A stretch of DNA of 59,604 nt from an uncultured Alcaligenaceae bacterium (GTDB lineage: Bacteria > Pseudomonadota > Gammaproteobacteria > Burkholderiales > Burkholderiaceae_B). Every line of letters begins with the position of its first letter. Position 1 is the first letter of the stretch. Of the stretch, positions 44,100 through 53,043 are shown one piece after another. The translations under genes and the position numbers were made by a program. The DNA is taken from assembly GCA_937952975.1 (NCBI GenBank), contig CALFXX010000112.1:1-59604 (forward strand), in the 5' to 3' direction. Under the pieces are notes generated by a model. The model saw only the letters and a program-made list of their open reading frames with translations. It was not told where the DNA came from and did no database searches.

Positions 44100-44825
44100 A
44101 TGCAAAAACGAATTCCAGTTGATGTGAACGCGACCCATTGCTCGACCTGCATGATGGGACATGTTTGTTTACCTGTCGGGATGCCGGCCCACGAGGTTGA
44201 ACAACTCGATAACCTAGTTAAAGAGCGTATTCGCGTTGAGAAAGGCCAACCACTGTACCGACACGGTGAGACGCTCAACGCTTTGTTTGGGCTGCGAAGC
44301 GGTTCTTTGAAGACCCTACTCGAAGAAGCCAACGGTACTCAGCAGATCACTGGATTTTTCTTGCCAGGCGAAATTATCGGGTTAGACGGGATGATTGAGG
44401 GCGAGCACAGCTCAACAGCGGTCGCCATGGAAGACTCTGAAGTCTGTGTCGTGCGCGTGAAGGATATTGACGAAATCAGCCGCTCCGTACCCTCGCTGCA
44501 ACACCAAGTGCGCCGCCTGATGAGTAAAGAAATTGCGCGTTCGCATCAGGTTTTATTGGCCTTAGGATCCATGCGCTCTGAACAGCGCCTGGCAGCTTTT
44601 TTAAGCAATCTTTCGCAGCGCTTGGCGATTTTGGGATATTCACCAACCGATTTTGTGATGCGCATGAGCCGCGAAGAAATCGGCAACTACCTTGGGCTGA
44701 CGCTCGAAACCATCAGCCGACTGTTCTCACGCTTTGCCCGCGATGGCGTCATCAGAATCAGCCAGCGTGAAGTCAAAATTTTGGATATGCACGCGCTGAA
44801 TGAGTTAGTTGGCAAGCCCTGCTAA
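44100..44825 (+). CDS. fnr: FNR-type oxygen-sensing transcription regulator
   Basis: The 241-residue cytoplasmic regulator has the [4Fe-4S] ligand set Cys14, Cys17 and Cys23 (CSTCMMGHVC) and Cys116 (SEVCVVRV), matching the spacing of E. coli FNR. A cyclic-nucleotide-type beta barrel (30-125), dimer helix and HTH follow; the recognition helix holds LTLETISRLFSRF with the E..SR residues that read TTGAT. It should activate micro-aerobic genes when oxygen is low. FNR boxes are found before this gene, before ccoN and before the ccoI-like gene in this same window. Confidence 0.93.
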   Translation: MQKRIPVDVNATHCSTCMMGHVCLPVGMPAHEVEQLDNLVKERIRVEKGQPLYRHGETLNALFGLRSGSLKTLLEEANGTQQITGFFLPGEIIGLDGMIEGEHSSTAVAMEDSEVCVVRVKDIDEISRSVPSLQHQVRRLMSKEIARSHQVLLALGSMRSEQRLAAFLSNLSQRLAILGYSPTDFVMRMSREEIGNYLGLTLETISRLFSRFARDGVIRISQREVKILDMHALNELVGKPC

Positions 44826-44867
44826 CGTTGGCACAGACGACGAGCCTGGCCAACGACTGAGCGTCGT

Positions 44868-45917
44868 TTAAACGGCGGGCTCGGCAAACAGTTCAGTGCG
44901 CACAAAATCAAGTGCCGAGCTTTTGGCACCTAAGACCTGCTGACCCAAAACATCCGACCAGTAGCCCGCACCGCCGCCTGCCCGCGCCCATTCGTTTAGG
45001 CGACGCGTATAAAGCTGGAGATCAAACTCTTGGGTGACGCCGATGGCACCGTGTACGGCATGCGCCACCGCCACAATGCGCGACACCGCCTGGCTGGTTT
45101 GAGCCTTAGCCAAAGCCGCTAGAGCCGGCGTGGGTTGCCAGTTGGTGCTACGACAGGCCATTTCAGCGGCCATGCGGGCACCAAAGACCTGCTCAGCGAC
45201 TTCGCTGATTTGTTGCTGCAACGCCTGAAAGCGACCGATCGGCTTACCAAACTGCTCGCGTTGATTGGCCCAACCTAACGTCATTTCAAACACGCGATCA
45301 GCTGCGCCTGCAATGAGCACTGCTAGCGATAGCGCCAGTAATTCACGAAACTGTGGCACCTGAAATTGCCCGAGCAGGCCAGCATTTGCAACCTCGGCAG
45401 ACCAACTGAGATCAGCGTCAAGCGAACCATAGCCACCCGAAGGAGTCTTTTGCGCTTGCGAGGTCGGCAAGAGCCATACCTTTGTATCGCTTTGTGCCAG
45501 CACCCAGGTCGCCGTGAGGCCAAACGTGACGCCATGAGCCTGTACGCCCTGCCCCTCTGTTGCGACACGAAAAGGCGCAAACGTGATCGTGCCTTCAGGC
45601 AAGCCTTGCGCAAGCACGTTGGCCTGTGCGCAAGTGGTTGCGTGCGCCTGCTGTAACCACGCGCGCGCTAACAGTGTTTGTGCATAGGGCAAGGGAAGCG
45701 CGTGCCGGCCCATTGAAAACAGCATCGGCCACACTTCTGTGAGCGTCAGCGCTGCGCCATCGGCACTTTCGGGCAAGAGCGCATCGGCAAACCCGACTGA
45801 ACTCAACTCTGACCACAAATGAGTGGTATCAGCACCCTTTTCGATTTGACGTAGTACCGCAGGGGTGCAAACTTCGCCAAACAAACGCTCTGCTGAATCA
45901 TAAAAATCGTTTTGCAT
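44868..45917 (-). CDS. Acyl-CoA dehydrogenase-like protein, short subunit
   Basis: The 349-residue protein has the acyl-CoA dehydrogenase fold with the C-terminal helical domain (LGWANQREQFGKPIGRFQALQQQISEVAE) and the VHGAIGVTQEFDLQLYTRR segment. It is shorter than usual and its N-terminal and middle regions are weakly conserved. It starts 5 bases after a second dehydrogenase gene. Such side-by-side pairs form heteromeric flavoproteins in which one FAD site is shared. The substrate (fatty acyl, aryl or steroid side-chain CoA) cannot be told. Confidence 0.83.
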   Translation of the reverse strand: MQNDFYDSAERLFGEVCTPAVLRQIEKGADTTHLWSELSSVGFADALLPESADGAALTLTEVWPMLFSMGRHALPLPYAQTLLARAWLQQAHATTCAQANVLAQGLPEGTITFAPFRVATEGQGVQAHGVTFGLTATWVLAQSDTKVWLLPTSQAQKTPSGGYGSLDADLSWSAEVANAGLLGQFQVPQFRELLALSLAVLIAGAADRVFEMTLGWANQREQFGKPIGRFQALQQQISEVAEQVFGARMAAEMACRSTNWQPTPALAALAKAQTSQAVSRIVAVAHAVHGAIGVTQEFDLQLYTRRLNEWARAGGGAGYWSDVLGQQVLGAKSSALDFVRTELFAEPAV

Positions 45918-45922
45918 GATCG

Positions 45923-47074
45923 TTACCTCAATCCTAAACCGCGCGCGATAATGCCACGCAAAATCTCGCGGGTACCGCCCCGTAAAGAGAAGGTCGCGCC
46001 CATCTGTTCAAGGTAGCCCAGAGTCTGCAACAGATCTGACGACGCAATGAACTCTGGGTGCGCGCCTAACCAGGCCGCAATGTTGCTAATTAACCTTTGC
46101 TCAAAATCCGTCCCAAAATCTTTCACCACAGAGGCATCAATCGCTGGGCTTTCACCATCGACTAACTTTTGCGTGACGGCCAAAGATAAAGCCCGCAACG
46201 TTGCCATCTCAGCAACCATCGACCCCACCAACGCACTCGTTTCAGAATCGTGAATGGCTTGAGCGCGCAAGGCCTCAACCCAACAATCCAAGAGCGCGAT
46301 ACTTGAATAAATACGCTCGGGGCCACTGCGCTCAAAGGCAAGCTCAGCGTTCACTTGCTCCCAGCCCTGACCTTCTGTTCCAACTAACGCATCGACGCCA
46401 AGTTTGACGTTGTCAAAAAACACCTCAGAGAAATGGGCATCGCCTGCCATGTCTGTGATGGGGCGCACGGTCACGCCGGGCAAACTCAAATCAATGATGA
46501 CTTGAGAGAGCCCCTTTTGACGATCGGATGTTTCGCCTGAAGTGCGAACCAAGGCGATCATGTAATGACAACCGTGGGCATTGGTGGTCCAGATCTTGCT
46601 GCCATTCAGTAACCAACCAGCCTCGGTGCGTTGAGCACGGCTGCGAATACTCGCTAAATCTGACCCAGAACTCGGCTCACTCATCCCAATACAGAAAAAA
46701 GCTTCGCCGCGGCAGATACGCGGAATATAAAACTGGCGTTGGGCCTCGGTGCCATAGCGCAACAGCAAGGGGCCACTTTGGCGGTCTGCGATCCAGTGAG
46801 ATGCGACCGGTGCACCCGAGGCCAACAACTCTTCAGACAACACAAATCTTGAAAAAAAGCCCTTACCCGAGCCACCGTACTCTTTAGGAATCGTAAGCCC
46901 CAGCCAGCCTTGCCTGGCTAATTTCTTGCTGAAGTCGTCGCTTGTGCCCATCCAGGAGCGCGCCTTGGCGTGTGAAGGCATACCGACTAACGCTTCATTT
47001 AAAAACTGTCTGATTTCAGTTCGAAAGGCAGCCTCTTGGGCTGGAACCTGATTGAACTCAAGTGCGGTCAGCAT
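45923..47074 (-). CDS. Acyl-CoA dehydrogenase, full-length subunit
   Basis: The 383-residue protein has the complete family layout: N-terminal helical domain, the beta domain with FFCIGMSEPSSGSDLASI and GWLLNGSKIWTTNAH, and the C-terminal domain ending SLRGGTREILRGIIARGLG, the FAD-binding motif. It introduces the alpha-beta double bond into an acyl-CoA and passes electrons to ETF. It is first in a two-gene operon with the shorter subunit and divergent from the MaoC-like gene, so all three may act in one CoA-ester degradation step series. Confidence 0.9.
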   Translation of the reverse strand: MLTALEFNQVPAQEAAFRTEIRQFLNEALVGMPSHAKARSWMGTSDDFSKKLARQGWLGLTIPKEYGGSGKGFFSRFVLSEELLASGAPVASHWIADRQSGPLLLRYGTEAQRQFYIPRICRGEAFFCIGMSEPSSGSDLASIRSRAQRTEAGWLLNGSKIWTTNAHGCHYMIALVRTSGETSDRQKGLSQVIIDLSLPGVTVRPITDMAGDAHFSEVFFDNVKLGVDALVGTEGQGWEQVNAELAFERSGPERIYSSIALLDCWVEALRAQAIHDSETSALVGSMVAEMATLRALSLAVTQKLVDGESPAIDASVVKDFGTDFEQRLISNIAAWLGAHPEFIASSDLLQTLGYLEQMGATFSLRGGTREILRGIIARGLGLR

Positions 47075-47234
47075 AATAAGAAATAATCCTGAAAATCGTG
47101 GGGGTTGGGGCTAATCACCCAACAGCGACATGCCCTATACTTGAACCCGAATATACCGCAGCGACAACAAAAAATAGCTGAGTTCCCCTATTGTATTTGT
47201 TTGTTCAGAGCGCACAAAACCCACTGGAGAAGAC

Positions 47235-47696
47235 ATGAGCGAAGCTCAATTACTAGGCGCCGGTTACACCTGGCAAGAATTATCGGTTGGACAGCGCTTC
47301 AGAACGTTTCGGCGCACCATTACTGAAACCGATATCATCAATTTTGTGAGCGTCACGGGGATGCTCGAGACCATCTTTATTGATCGCACGTTTTCGCACG
47401 GTGCAATGAAGGGCCGCCCCGCCCCCGGCGGACTCACTTACGGCCTGATCGAGGGCCTGTTGATGCAAGGGATGGTGCAAGGGACAGGCTTGGCGTTACT
47501 TGAAGTGCACAAAAAAATGCTGCATCCAGTGGTGGCGGGTGACACAGTATGGGCTGAAGTTGAAGTCACAGCGATCAAACCAACGTCTAAGAACAACCGC
47601 GCTGTCGTGACCTCACGCATCGATGTCAAAAATCAGGACGGCGTAGATGTGATGACCTACACCGCCGTGCGCATGTTAGCGGGCGAACGGCACTAA
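47235..47696 (+). CDS. MaoC-like hot-dog protein (possible enoyl-CoA hydratase)
   Basis: The 153-residue protein has a MaoC-type hot-dog fold: TITETDIINFVSVTG, then the long helix GGLTYGLIEGLLMQG, then the strands HPVVAGDTVWAEVEVTAIKPTS. Classical MaoC hydratases use an Asp and a His in a D.NP.H-like stretch; here the stretch reads VTGMLETIFID, so that His is not in its usual place and hydratase activity is uncertain. A GGAGA Shine-Dalgarno precedes the ATG. Divergence from the acyl-CoA dehydrogenase pair suggests a joint pathway. The stop overlaps the convergent small membrane protein gene by 3 bases. Confidence 0.78.
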   Translation: MSEAQLLGAGYTWQELSVGQRFRTFRRTITETDIINFVSVTGMLETIFIDRTFSHGAMKGRPAPGGLTYGLIEGLLMQGMVQGTGLALLEVHKKMLHPVVAGDTVWAEVEVTAIKPTSKNNRAVVTSRIDVKNQDGVDVMTYTAVRMLAGERH

Positions 47697-47938
47697 AATC
47701 CAATGTCGTGTTGAGCCTCTTGCTTGCTAGGCAGCATAAACAGCGTCAGCAAACTCGAAAGCGCTGCAATCAACCAAAAAAAGAAAAAGCCAGCGGCGTA
47801 AAGTACGTCGCGACTGGGTCTGAAGTAACCGAAAATCGCCACATCAAGCGGGTCGATTAAGGCAAACACGACCGCGCTTGCTACCCCTGCCATCAAAAAT
47901 GACGGCCATAAGATCACCATCAACCATCGGCTTTTCAT
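47693..47938 (-). CDS. Small two-helix membrane protein at the end of the cco cluster
   Basis: The ATG at 47938, with AAGG about 7 bases upstream and 13 bases after ccoH, gives 81 residues. Two hydrophobic helices are visible (about 5-26 and 47-70), joined by IDPLDVAIFGYFRPSRD and followed by a short polar tail. I do not recognise the family by function. Its place at the end of ccoNOQP-ccoG-ccoH suggests a part in assembly of the cbb3 oxidase or just cotranscription. Confidence 0.65.
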   Translation of the reverse strand: MKSRWLMVILWPSFLMAGVASAVVFALIDPLDVAIFGYFRPSRDVLYAAGFFFFWLIAALSSLLTLFMLPSKQEAQHDIGF

Positions 47939-47951
47939 GTTGGGCCTTTTA

Positions 47952-48179
47952 TTAACGGGTTTGCGTCGAAGGCATCTGAGGCGCGACTTTTTCAACGACT
48001 AAGCCTCGTTTGACACCGCCGTCAAGAATCGCCTGCCCTGAGAATCCTTGAAACGCCAGCACGATCGTAATGACGCACCCCACAATCGCTACTGCAGGGC
48101 CCGCCATTAAGAGCCATGGCCAACGCTGTCGCCACCAGGGCAGTGTCGCCTCTGGATTATTTTTTTCTTGTGTGTTCAT
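47952..48179 (-). CDS. ccoH: Short CcoH/FixH-like protein
   Basis: The ATG at 48179, with AGGA about 9 bases upstream, gives 75 residues, about half the classical FixH length. The start WWRQRWPWLLMAGPAVAIVG and single membrane helix match the FixH N-terminus. The periplasmic part is cut down: the usual DYYK.GL motif is degenerate (GGVKRGLVV) and the beta domain is missing. CcoH is an assembly factor retained in the mature cbb3 oxidase, and its helix is the part that contacts the enzyme. Position after ccoG supports the call. Confidence 0.7.
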   Translation of the reverse strand: MNTQEKNNPEATLPWWRQRWPWLLMAGPAVAIVGCVITIVLAFQGFSGQAILDGGVKRGLVVEKVAPQMPSTQTR

Positions 48180-48215
48180 TTTTTGAAATCCTGTTTTTTC
48201 GGTTGACAACGCACC

Positions 48216-49715
48216 TTATTGCGGCACGATAAAACTTGATGCCTCGCGTACTGTCAATGAAACATGTCCGTCAGGCGCACTCGAGGTCGTCACAAAATGG
48301 ATCGGATGAGACCCTGGTTGAGCAGCATCGTGGGGTGCTCGCAGTACAACCGCAAGGACTCGATTTGAGGCCGCTGCGATCTCGATCTGGGGCACCTCAG
48401 CGCCCTGAGTGTCTTTTGCGTTCGAGTCAACCTTGACTCGCGACACGGTCACTGACGGATCAGCAAACTTGACACTCAAACCAGGTAGACCTTCGGCGCG
48501 TAAGGATAAAATAAGGCTATGTTCCGACGCATTCATCATCTGCAACCGATAAACGTTTTCGATCATCCCACCAGCGACTTCGCGGCCTAACATGCCGCGA
48601 TCACGAATCACATCTACCCGTAAAGTGCTGCGGGTTGCCAGAGCGGTCACAAAAATAGCCACCAACACTAGCATTAAGGCGCTGTAAATCAAGACTCGGG
48701 GTCGCAGTAAATGTTTGCGAACTTGTTGCACTGACAGTTTTTCTAACACACCACGCTCTGAGGTATAGCGAATCAACCCTTGCGGGTATGCGACTTTTTC
48801 CATGACTTGATTGCAGGCATCGACACAAGCGCCACAACCGATACACATATATTGCAAACCTTGTCGGATATCGATGCCGGTTGGGCAGACTTGAACGCAA
48901 ATGCTGCAATCCACACAATCACCCAAGCCTTGCGTGTGGTGGTCGACCTTACGTGAACGGGCACCGCGCGGTTCGCCGCGCGCCGAATCGTAGGTCACAA
49001 CAAGCGTATCTGGGTCAACCATCACACTTTGAAAACGTGCGTACGGGCACATGTACTTGCATACTTGCTCGCGTAAAAAACCAGCGTTGCCCCAGGTTGC
49101 AAAGCTATAAAACAAAAACCAAAACCACTGCCACGGGCCAAAGGTAAAGCCGACGAGCGCCTGGCTAAGTTCTCGAATTGGCGCAAAGTATCCAATAAAC
49201 GTAAAGCCCGTCAGCGCTGCGACGATCAGCCAGAGTGCATGCTTGCTCGCCTTGATGCGCACTTTGCGCAGCGACCAGGGCGCCTCGTCTAAACGAATGC
49301 GCGCCACCCGATCACCTTCAGTGTGGCGCTCGATCCACATGAAGATCTCGGTGTACACAGTTTGCGGACAGGCGTAGCCGCAAAAAAGACGACCCGCAAT
49401 CGCCGTGAATAGAAACAATCCAAGCGCCGAGATGAGCAACAAGAGTGTCAAATAAATGACGTCTTGCGGCCACAACACCATGCCAAAGATATAAAACTTA
49501 CGCGCGCCAAGGTCAAACAAGACCGCTTGGCGATCGTTCCAGTTCAACCAAGGAATTGTGTAAAAACATAACTGTGTCAGACCAACAAAAATTAAACGCC
49601 AACGGGCGAACAGCCCCGTGACCGAGCGCATATAGATTTTTTGTCTAACGTCGTGAATTGCTTGTTCAACGACATGAGTCGGATCGCTGGCTGGCTTGGA
49701 TAACTCAGGCGACAT
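48216..49715 (-). CDS. ccoG: Cytochrome c oxidase accessory protein CcoG (FixG/RdxA)
   Basis: The 499-residue inner-membrane iron-sulfur protein has about five helices, the motifs CGYACPQTVYTE and CKYMCPYARFQSV, and a ferredoxin-type pair of [4Fe-4S] motifs (CVDCSICVQVCP and CIGCGACVDACN). A C-terminal periplasmic immunoglobulin-like domain follows. CcoG reduces copper(II) to copper(I) for insertion into the cbb3 oxidase. It starts 9 bases after ccoP. Confidence 0.95.
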   Translation of the reverse strand: MSPELSKPASDPTHVVEQAIHDVRQKIYMRSVTGLFARWRLIFVGLTQLCFYTIPWLNWNDRQAVLFDLGARKFYIFGMVLWPQDVIYLTLLLLISALGLFLFTAIAGRLFCGYACPQTVYTEIFMWIERHTEGDRVARIRLDEAPWSLRKVRIKASKHALWLIVAALTGFTFIGYFAPIRELSQALVGFTFGPWQWFWFLFYSFATWGNAGFLREQVCKYMCPYARFQSVMVDPDTLVVTYDSARGEPRGARSRKVDHHTQGLGDCVDCSICVQVCPTGIDIRQGLQYMCIGCGACVDACNQVMEKVAYPQGLIRYTSERGVLEKLSVQQVRKHLLRPRVLIYSALMLVLVAIFVTALATRSTLRVDVIRDRGMLGREVAGGMIENVYRLQMMNASEHSLILSLRAEGLPGLSVKFADPSVTVSRVKVDSNAKDTQGAEVPQIEIAAASNRVLAVVLRAPHDAAQPGSHPIHFVTTSSAPDGHVSLTVREASSFIVPQ

Positions 49716-49724
49716 TCAATTCAC

Positions 49725-50669
49725 TCACTTTGCTGAGGGACCGGCGACTGTCGCAGAGGTCACATCCACCCCTTTTGAAAGACCCCAGACCCAAGCTGCG
49801 ACCAAACGAATTTGATCGGGGGTCAGTGTCTGCTCTTGAGCGGGCATGCGATTATTACGTCCGTTCAAAATACCGTTGACGATCGTTGCCTCTGAACTGC
49901 CATACAACCAAACATCATCCGTTAAGTTCGGCGCACCCAAGGCCTTATTGCCTTTACCTTCGGGGCCATGACACGCGGCGCACGTATTCATATATTCACG
50001 TTTGCCACGCACAATGCGGATTTGATCGTGCGCAAGGCCTGACAACGACCGCACATACTGAGCAATGTCGCCAGCCGTCGCCGCATCAATCGCAGCACCC
50101 AGGGGCGGCATCACGCCATTGCGACCTTTTGTAATCGTGGCAAGCAACACCTCAGGCTGTCGACCATAGATCGAATCTCCCTCGATCAAATTAGGAAAGC
50201 TCACACTTCCCTTTGCATCCGACCCGTGGCATTGCGCGCAGTTATTCATGAATAAGCGCTCCCCAATTAAATGCGCTTCTGCATCGCCCGCAATCTGCGG
50301 GATATTCATGTTGGCAAAGCGCGCATAGATTGGCTTGACGCTCGCCTCTTGTTCGACCTGGTCTTGCTTAACTTCTTGAGCCGAGGTGTACGCTAAACTG
50401 CCTTGAAAAGCACCCAAACCCGGATACAGCACTAAATATCCCAGACCAAACAGACACATCATGATGTACATCATGGTCCACCAGCGGGGCACTGGGTTGT
50501 TCATTTCGCGCAAATCACCGTCCCACACGTGACCGGTGTCTTGAACGGTGCCTGATTGTGGCTTTAGCCACTTACGCTGCGAAAATATCAACCACAGGCA
50601 CCAGGCAATCCCCGCCAACACGACAAAGGCAACGTAATACCCCCAAAAGCCGTTGATAAAGTCGCTCAT
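49725..50669 (-). CDS. ccoP: cbb3-type cytochrome oxidase subunit III (diheme cytochrome c)
   Basis: The 314-residue protein has two N-terminal helices (about 10-30 and 65-85) and two periplasmic cytochrome c domains with CAQCH (144-148) and CAACH (230-234). It receives electrons from soluble cytochrome c and passes them to CcoO and CcoN. The start overlaps the ccoQ stop (ATGA). In the gap after it ccoG begins within 9 bases. Confidence 0.96.
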   Translation of the reverse strand: MSDFINGFWGYYVAFVVLAGIAWCLWLIFSQRKWLKPQSGTVQDTGHVWDGDLREMNNPVPRWWTMMYIMMCLFGLGYLVLYPGLGAFQGSLAYTSAQEVKQDQVEQEASVKPIYARFANMNIPQIAGDAEAHLIGERLFMNNCAQCHGSDAKGSVSFPNLIEGDSIYGRQPEVLLATITKGRNGVMPPLGAAIDAATAGDIAQYVRSLSGLAHDQIRIVRGKREYMNTCAACHGPEGKGNKALGAPNLTDDVWLYGSSEATIVNGILNGRNNRMPAQEQTLTPDQIRLVAAWVWGLSKGVDVTSATVAGPSAK

Positions 50670-50839
50670 GATTGTTTGGCTCCGGTTTGATGTGGGCGCG
50701 ATTCATCGGGCAAGGCAAAAGGCAGCATGGCCGCTTCGCGGTTCGCTTCCTGCCGTCCGCTTGAAAACGCCCACCACACAATTGCAAAGAACGTGAACAT
50801 CGCCAAGACCGTTGACAATGCGTTGAGATAGGCAAGCAT
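50666..50839 (-). CDS. ccoQ: cbb3-type cytochrome oxidase small subunit CcoQ
   Basis: The 57-residue single-helix protein (MLAYLNALSTVLAMFTFF...) has a helix ending WWAF and the short polar tail typical of CcoQ/FixQ. It sits exactly between ccoO and ccoP; its ATG overlaps the ccoO stop and its TGA overlaps the ccoP start. An adjacent in-frame ATG at 50842 would add one Met. CcoQ stabilises the interaction of CcoP with the core enzyme. Confidence 0.9.
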   Translation of the reverse strand: MLAYLNALSTVLAMFTFFAIVWWAFSSGRQEANREAAMLPFALPDESRPHQTGAKQS

Positions 50840-51501
50840 CATTGACCTCCTGTTTTGAGCGACTGTGCCTGCGCGGCTTTGCGCACCCCAGTGCCCAGCC
50901 CTTGCAAATAAGCGATCAAGGCGTCTTCTTCTGTTTTGCCTTGCAGCGCCTCGGGGGCCGCACTGATCTGAGCCTCGGTGTAAGGGACACCTAACAGACG
51001 CAACGCACGCATCCGGTCACCAATATCATTGCTTTGAACTGGGGTTGCTGCCAGCCAGGGATAGCCAGGCATGTTCGACTCGGGCACCACCGCGCGGGGA
51101 TTGCGCAGATGGATGCGATGCCAGTCGTCAGAGTAACGCTCACCCACGCGGGCTAAATCTGGACCCGTACGCTTCGAACCCCACAAAAAGGGATGGTCAA
51201 AGACGGATTCGCCTGCCACAGAATACGGACCATAGCGTTGCACTTCGGCGCGCAACATTCTGATTTGCTGTGAATGACAACCCACACAACCTTCACGAAT
51301 ATATAAATCGCGGCCCATCAACCGTACCGCATCATAGGGCTCGACACCTGCAGTGGGTTTGGTGGTTGAATGCTGAAAAAATAATGGAACAATCTGCACT
51401 AAGCCAGCAAACATCACGACCAGAATGCTGCAGATGATCATCAGACCAATATTTTTTTCAAGCGTTTCATGCGAGAAGAAACTTGTTTTTTCGTTTGCCA
51501 T
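50839..51501 (-). CDS. ccoO: cbb3-type cytochrome oxidase subunit II (monoheme cytochrome c)
   Basis: The 220-residue protein has one N-terminal membrane anchor (about 19-42) and one heme site CVGCH (72-76), with the axial-ligand region PESNMPGYPWL. It relays electrons from CcoP to the heme b of CcoN. An AGGAG Shine-Dalgarno precedes the ATG, 10 bases after the ccoN stop. Confidence 0.97.
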   Translation of the reverse strand: MANEKTSFFSHETLEKNIGLMIICSILVVMFAGLVQIVPLFFQHSTTKPTAGVEPYDAVRLMGRDLYIREGCVGCHSQQIRMLRAEVQRYGPYSVAGESVFDHPFLWGSKRTGPDLARVGERYSDDWHRIHLRNPRAVVPESNMPGYPWLAATPVQSNDIGDRMRALRLLGVPYTEAQISAAPEALQGKTEEDALIAYLQGLGTGVRKAAQAQSLKTGGQ

Positions 51502-51511
51502 GATGCGCTCC

Positions 51512-52978
51512 TCAGGCCGTGGCCAAGCTGGCGGGTTGAGTGTTTGAATATGTTGCGCCAGGCACGACAGGGTTCACCGCAGTTTGTCCGATGACCGTTT
51601 TGAATACGTTATAGGCCATCAACAACATCCCGCTTAAGTAAAGCACCCCACCCAACAACCGAATGAAGTAAAACGGTGCAGTGGATTTAACTGATTCAAC
51701 GAAGCTATACGTCAACGAGCCGTCGACTTCGGTCGCACGCCACATCAAACCCTGCATCACACCGGCAATCCACATGGCTGCGATATACAACACCACACCG
51801 ATCGTCGCGATCCAGAAGTGGACCTCGATCAGTTTGACGCTGTACATTTTTTCGCGCCCCCATAACCGTGGAATGAGGTAATACAACATGCCAAACGTAA
51901 TCATGGCGACCCAACCCAGCGCGCCCGAATGCACGTGTCCGATTGTCCAATCTGTGTAATGCGACAGGGCATTGACTGTACGGATCGACATCATCGATCC
52001 TTCAAAGGTTGACATGCCGTAAAACGACAGCGAGACGACCATGAATTTCAGAATTGGGTCGGTGCGCAACTTGTGCCAGGCGCCCGACAGCGTCATGATC
52101 CCGTTAATCATTCCGCCCCACGAAGGCGCTAACAGAATCAACGAAAACACCATACCCAAGGACTGCGTCCAGTCGGGCAACGAGGTATAGAGCAGATGGT
52201 GCGGGCCAGCCCACATGTAAGTAAACGCCAGGGCCCAGAAGTGCACGATCGACAAGCGATACGAATAAATGGGGCGCTCTGCTTGCTTGGGTATAAAGTA
52301 ATACATCATGCCCAGAAAACTGGTGGTCAAGAAAAAACCCACCGCGTTATGCCCATACCACCACTGCACCATCGCATCTTGCACGCCAGCGTAGGCAGAG
52401 TAAGACTTCCAAAGGGACACGGGCATTTCGATGTTGTTGACGATATGCAAAATCGCAATCGTCAAAATGTATGAACCAAAAAACCAATTGGCAACATAAA
52501 TATGTTTGACCTTACGCTTGACGATGGTGCCAAAAAACACCACTGCGTAAGCAACCCACACCAGCGTAATTAAGATGTCGATCGGCCATTCGAGTTCGGC
52601 GTATTCTTTGCTAGTGGTAATGCCCAAGGGTAAGGTCACGGCCGCGGCAACAATGACAAGTTGCCAGCCCCAGAAGGTGAACGCTGCAAGTGGCGCGCAA
52701 AACAACCGCGCCTGACAAGTACGTTGCACCACGTAATACGAGGCAGCAAAAAGCGCACTACCGCCAAAAGCAAAGATCACCGCATTCGTGTGCAAGGGCC
52801 GCAAGCGACCGTAGGTGAGCCACGGTATATCGAAGTTCAATTGTGGCCACATCAGTTGTGCGGCTAACACCACCCCCACCAACATCCCCACGACACCCCA
52901 AACAACCGTCATCACGGCAAATTGCCTGACCACACCATAATTAAAATTTTCTGTTTTGACTGCCGCAGTGCTTGTCAT
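51512..52978 (-). CDS. ccoN: cbb3-type cytochrome oxidase catalytic subunit I
   Basis: The start at 52978 (MTSTAAVKTENFNYG) gives 488 residues; the frame is open 22 codons further up, across the promoter. Twelve helices and the heme and CuB histidines are visible (for example LHTNAVIFAFGG, QWWYGHNAVGFFL, GPHHLLYT and HVHSGALGW). It reduces oxygen to water with high affinity at the inner membrane. A perfect FNR box lies 66 bases upstream. It leads ccoNOQP-ccoG-ccoH. Confidence 0.96.
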   Translation of the reverse strand: MTSTAAVKTENFNYGVVRQFAVMTVVWGVVGMLVGVVLAAQLMWPQLNFDIPWLTYGRLRPLHTNAVIFAFGGSALFAASYYVVQRTCQARLFCAPLAAFTFWGWQLVIVAAAVTLPLGITTSKEYAELEWPIDILITLVWVAYAVVFFGTIVKRKVKHIYVANWFFGSYILTIAILHIVNNIEMPVSLWKSYSAYAGVQDAMVQWWYGHNAVGFFLTTSFLGMMYYFIPKQAERPIYSYRLSIVHFWALAFTYMWAGPHHLLYTSLPDWTQSLGMVFSLILLAPSWGGMINGIMTLSGAWHKLRTDPILKFMVVSLSFYGMSTFEGSMMSIRTVNALSHYTDWTIGHVHSGALGWVAMITFGMLYYLIPRLWGREKMYSVKLIEVHFWIATIGVVLYIAAMWIAGVMQGLMWRATEVDGSLTYSFVESVKSTAPFYFIRLLGGVLYLSGMLLMAYNVFKTVIGQTAVNPVVPGATYSNTQPASLATA

Positions 52979-53043
52979 GTTTGGCGCCTCGTGTCTGATG
53001 AATCGTGATGCTGACATCATGCCAAGAGCGGCAGACGCTGGCA

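Noticed and set aside
50572..50835. 87-codon minus-strand frame at the ccoO-ccoP junction
   Set aside because: The real product here is CcoQ in another frame, which matches its family and the overlapping start and stop codons.
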